A DNA stretch of 64,000 nucleotides from Halobacillus halophilus DSM 2266 (GTDB taxonomy: Bacteria; Bacillota; Bacilli; Bacillales; Halobacillaceae), in the NCBI RefSeq assembly GCF_000284515.1, contig NC_017668.1, positions 4,030,001 through 4,094,000 on the forward strand, given 5' to 3'. The translations under genes and the position numbers were made by a program. Below are positions 63,166 through 64,000 of this stretch, in pieces. How positions within the stretch are numbered: position 1 is the stretch's first letter; every line of letters starts with the position of its first letter. A model generated the notes under the pieces. That model did not search any database and had not been told where the DNA came from. It was given only the letters and a program-made list of their open reading frames with translations.

Positions 63166-64000
63166 GAATTTCCCCTCCGCTTCTGACTCATTAACGGAAG
63201 TGTAAAGTGTACCGAGGTCCCTTTACCCTCTTTGCTTTCTGCCCATATTTTACCGTGATGGGCTTCAATCATTTCCCGGGCAATAGCGAGGCCAAGACCG
63301 GTGCCGCCCATTTCTCTTGCTCTCGATTTATCTACCCGGTAAAACCGGTCAAAGATTTTATCAACTGTATCCGCCGGCATACCGATGCCTTCATCCGTCA
63401 CACTCACGCGAAGCTGTTTCCTGGTAGAATACGCATCAAAACGAATCGTGCCGCCTTCTGGTGAATATTTTACAGCGTTGGATATGACATTATCCAGCAC
63501 TTGTGTCAATTTATCTTTGTCCATCCAAACGTACATATTTTTCTTCGGAAGGTTTCTTTCAAACTCCATATTTTCATCTTTATTCATCTCAAATCGATCA
63601 ATAATCTGATTGTAGAAGCCGACAAATTCGACACGCTCTCTCATTAAGGTCGTTTCTTTATGGTCCATCTTCGTTAATTGCAGCAAATCATTAACTAAAC
63701 GAATCATACGGTCGGTTTCATTCTGTGTAACATCTAAGAATCTCGGAGCAATATCAGGATCCTGCCAGGCCCCATCGTTTAAGGCCTCAATATAGCTCCG
63801 CATGGTTGTGAGCGGTGTCCGCAGCTCATGAGAAACATTAGACACGAATTCCCTGCGTTCCTGCTCTACCTTCTCCTGTTCCGTAACATCACTAATCACC
63901 GAAATAAATCCGTCCATTTCTTCATTCTCATCTTCTACCACTGAAAAATTGGCCTTAACCAGCAGATGCTTGTCTTCACTGCTGAGGTCAATAATCATCG
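63162..64000 (-). CDS. walK: Sensor histidine kinase WalK (N-terminus beyond window)
   Basis: The C-terminal 279 codons are visible; the gene enters from the right edge. Seen: end of the PAS/PAC domain (FISVISDVTEQEKVEQE), HisKA phosphoacceptor FVSNVSHELRTPLTTM, and HATPase_c motifs DNVISNAVKYSPEGG (N box), VTDEGIGMP (G1) and GGTGLGLAIAREM (G2). The essential WalK phosphorylates WalR to control autolysins and wall growth. Start of the walK-yycH-yycI-walJ run seen here. Confidence 0.95.
   Translation of the reverse strand, partial: MIIDLSSEDKHLLVKANFSVVEDENEEMDGFISVISDVTEQEKVEQERREFVSNVSHELRTPLTTMRSYIEALNDGAWQDPDIAPRFLDVTQNETDRMIRLVNDLLQLTKMDHKETTLMRERVEFVGFYNQIIDRFEMNKDENMEFERNLPKKNMYVWMDKDKLTQVLDNVISNAVKYSPEGGTIRFDAYSTRKQLRVSVTDEGIGMPADTVDKIFDRFYRVDKSRAREMGGTGLGLAIAREMIEAHHGKIWAESKEGKGTSVHFTLPLMSQKRRGNS

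Noticed and set aside
1-64000. CRISPR arrays, tRNA or rRNA genes, and complete insertion sequences
   Set aside because: No regularly spaced repeats, cloverleaf-like blocks, rRNA motifs or transposase genes were seen on reading both strands; weak cases could be missed by eye.

Overview
The window looks like chromosome from a moderately halophilic, low-to-mid GC Bacillaceae (Halobacillus, Thalassobacillus or Pontibacillus-like). This is an inference from strong Bacillus-type ribosome binding sites, B. subtilis-like gene sets (walK-yycH-yycI-walJ-htrA, rlmH, rbsRKDACB, adeR-ald-alr) and acidic exported proteins. The wal genes, rlmH and a DnaA-box cluster suggest the right half lies not far from the replication origin.

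Layout. 1-10.7 kb is a defence island: a PLD-family nuclease with a DUF6361-like partner, a PD-(D/E)XK/DUF5655-like nuclease, a McrBC-type pair (MrcB-N/McrB AAA+ ATPase plus DUF2357 nuclease) and an SF1 helicase fused to a DUF2726-like nuclease domain. 10.9-13.3 kb is an orphan phage replication cassette (DnaB-type helicase, loader, replisome organizer) whose helicase has Lys in place of the catalytic Glu. After an unknown zinc-finger-like gene and a host dus gene, a decayed copy of an RDD membrane-protein gene (16.7-17.1 kb) marks the left edge of a second accessory block. The intact RDD gene (38.15-38.58 kb) marks its right edge, in the same orientation.

Between these direct repeats lies a BREX-type phage-defence operon reading leftwards from 34.46 kb: small leader gene, brxA, brxB, brxC, pglX, pglZ. 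It lacks the Lon-like brxL of type 1 BREX and ends instead with a SNF2/HepA-type helicase, an Mrr-like nuclease and a small membrane-anchored protein. Beyond those are two more membrane-protein loci, one split by an in-frame stop. An ABC-2 transporter and small unknown genes complete the block.

The remaining 26 kb is mostly housekeeping: alanine metabolism (alr, ald, PucR-type regulator), a YkvI-type transporter, rlmH, a Gfo/Idh/MocA dehydrogenase, the ribose operon with two identical RbsR-type operators and a cre site, an M48 protease, Nudix, threonine aldolase, DUF2306, HtrA and the WalK accessory cluster. Notable regulation includes a guanine-class purine riboswitch ahead of an exported nucleosidase lipoprotein, an Fnr/Crp-type palindrome, a dense DnaA-box cluster at 58.3-58.7 kb, and unusually long perfect palindromes used as terminators. 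No CRISPR array, tRNA, rRNA or complete IS element was recognised.
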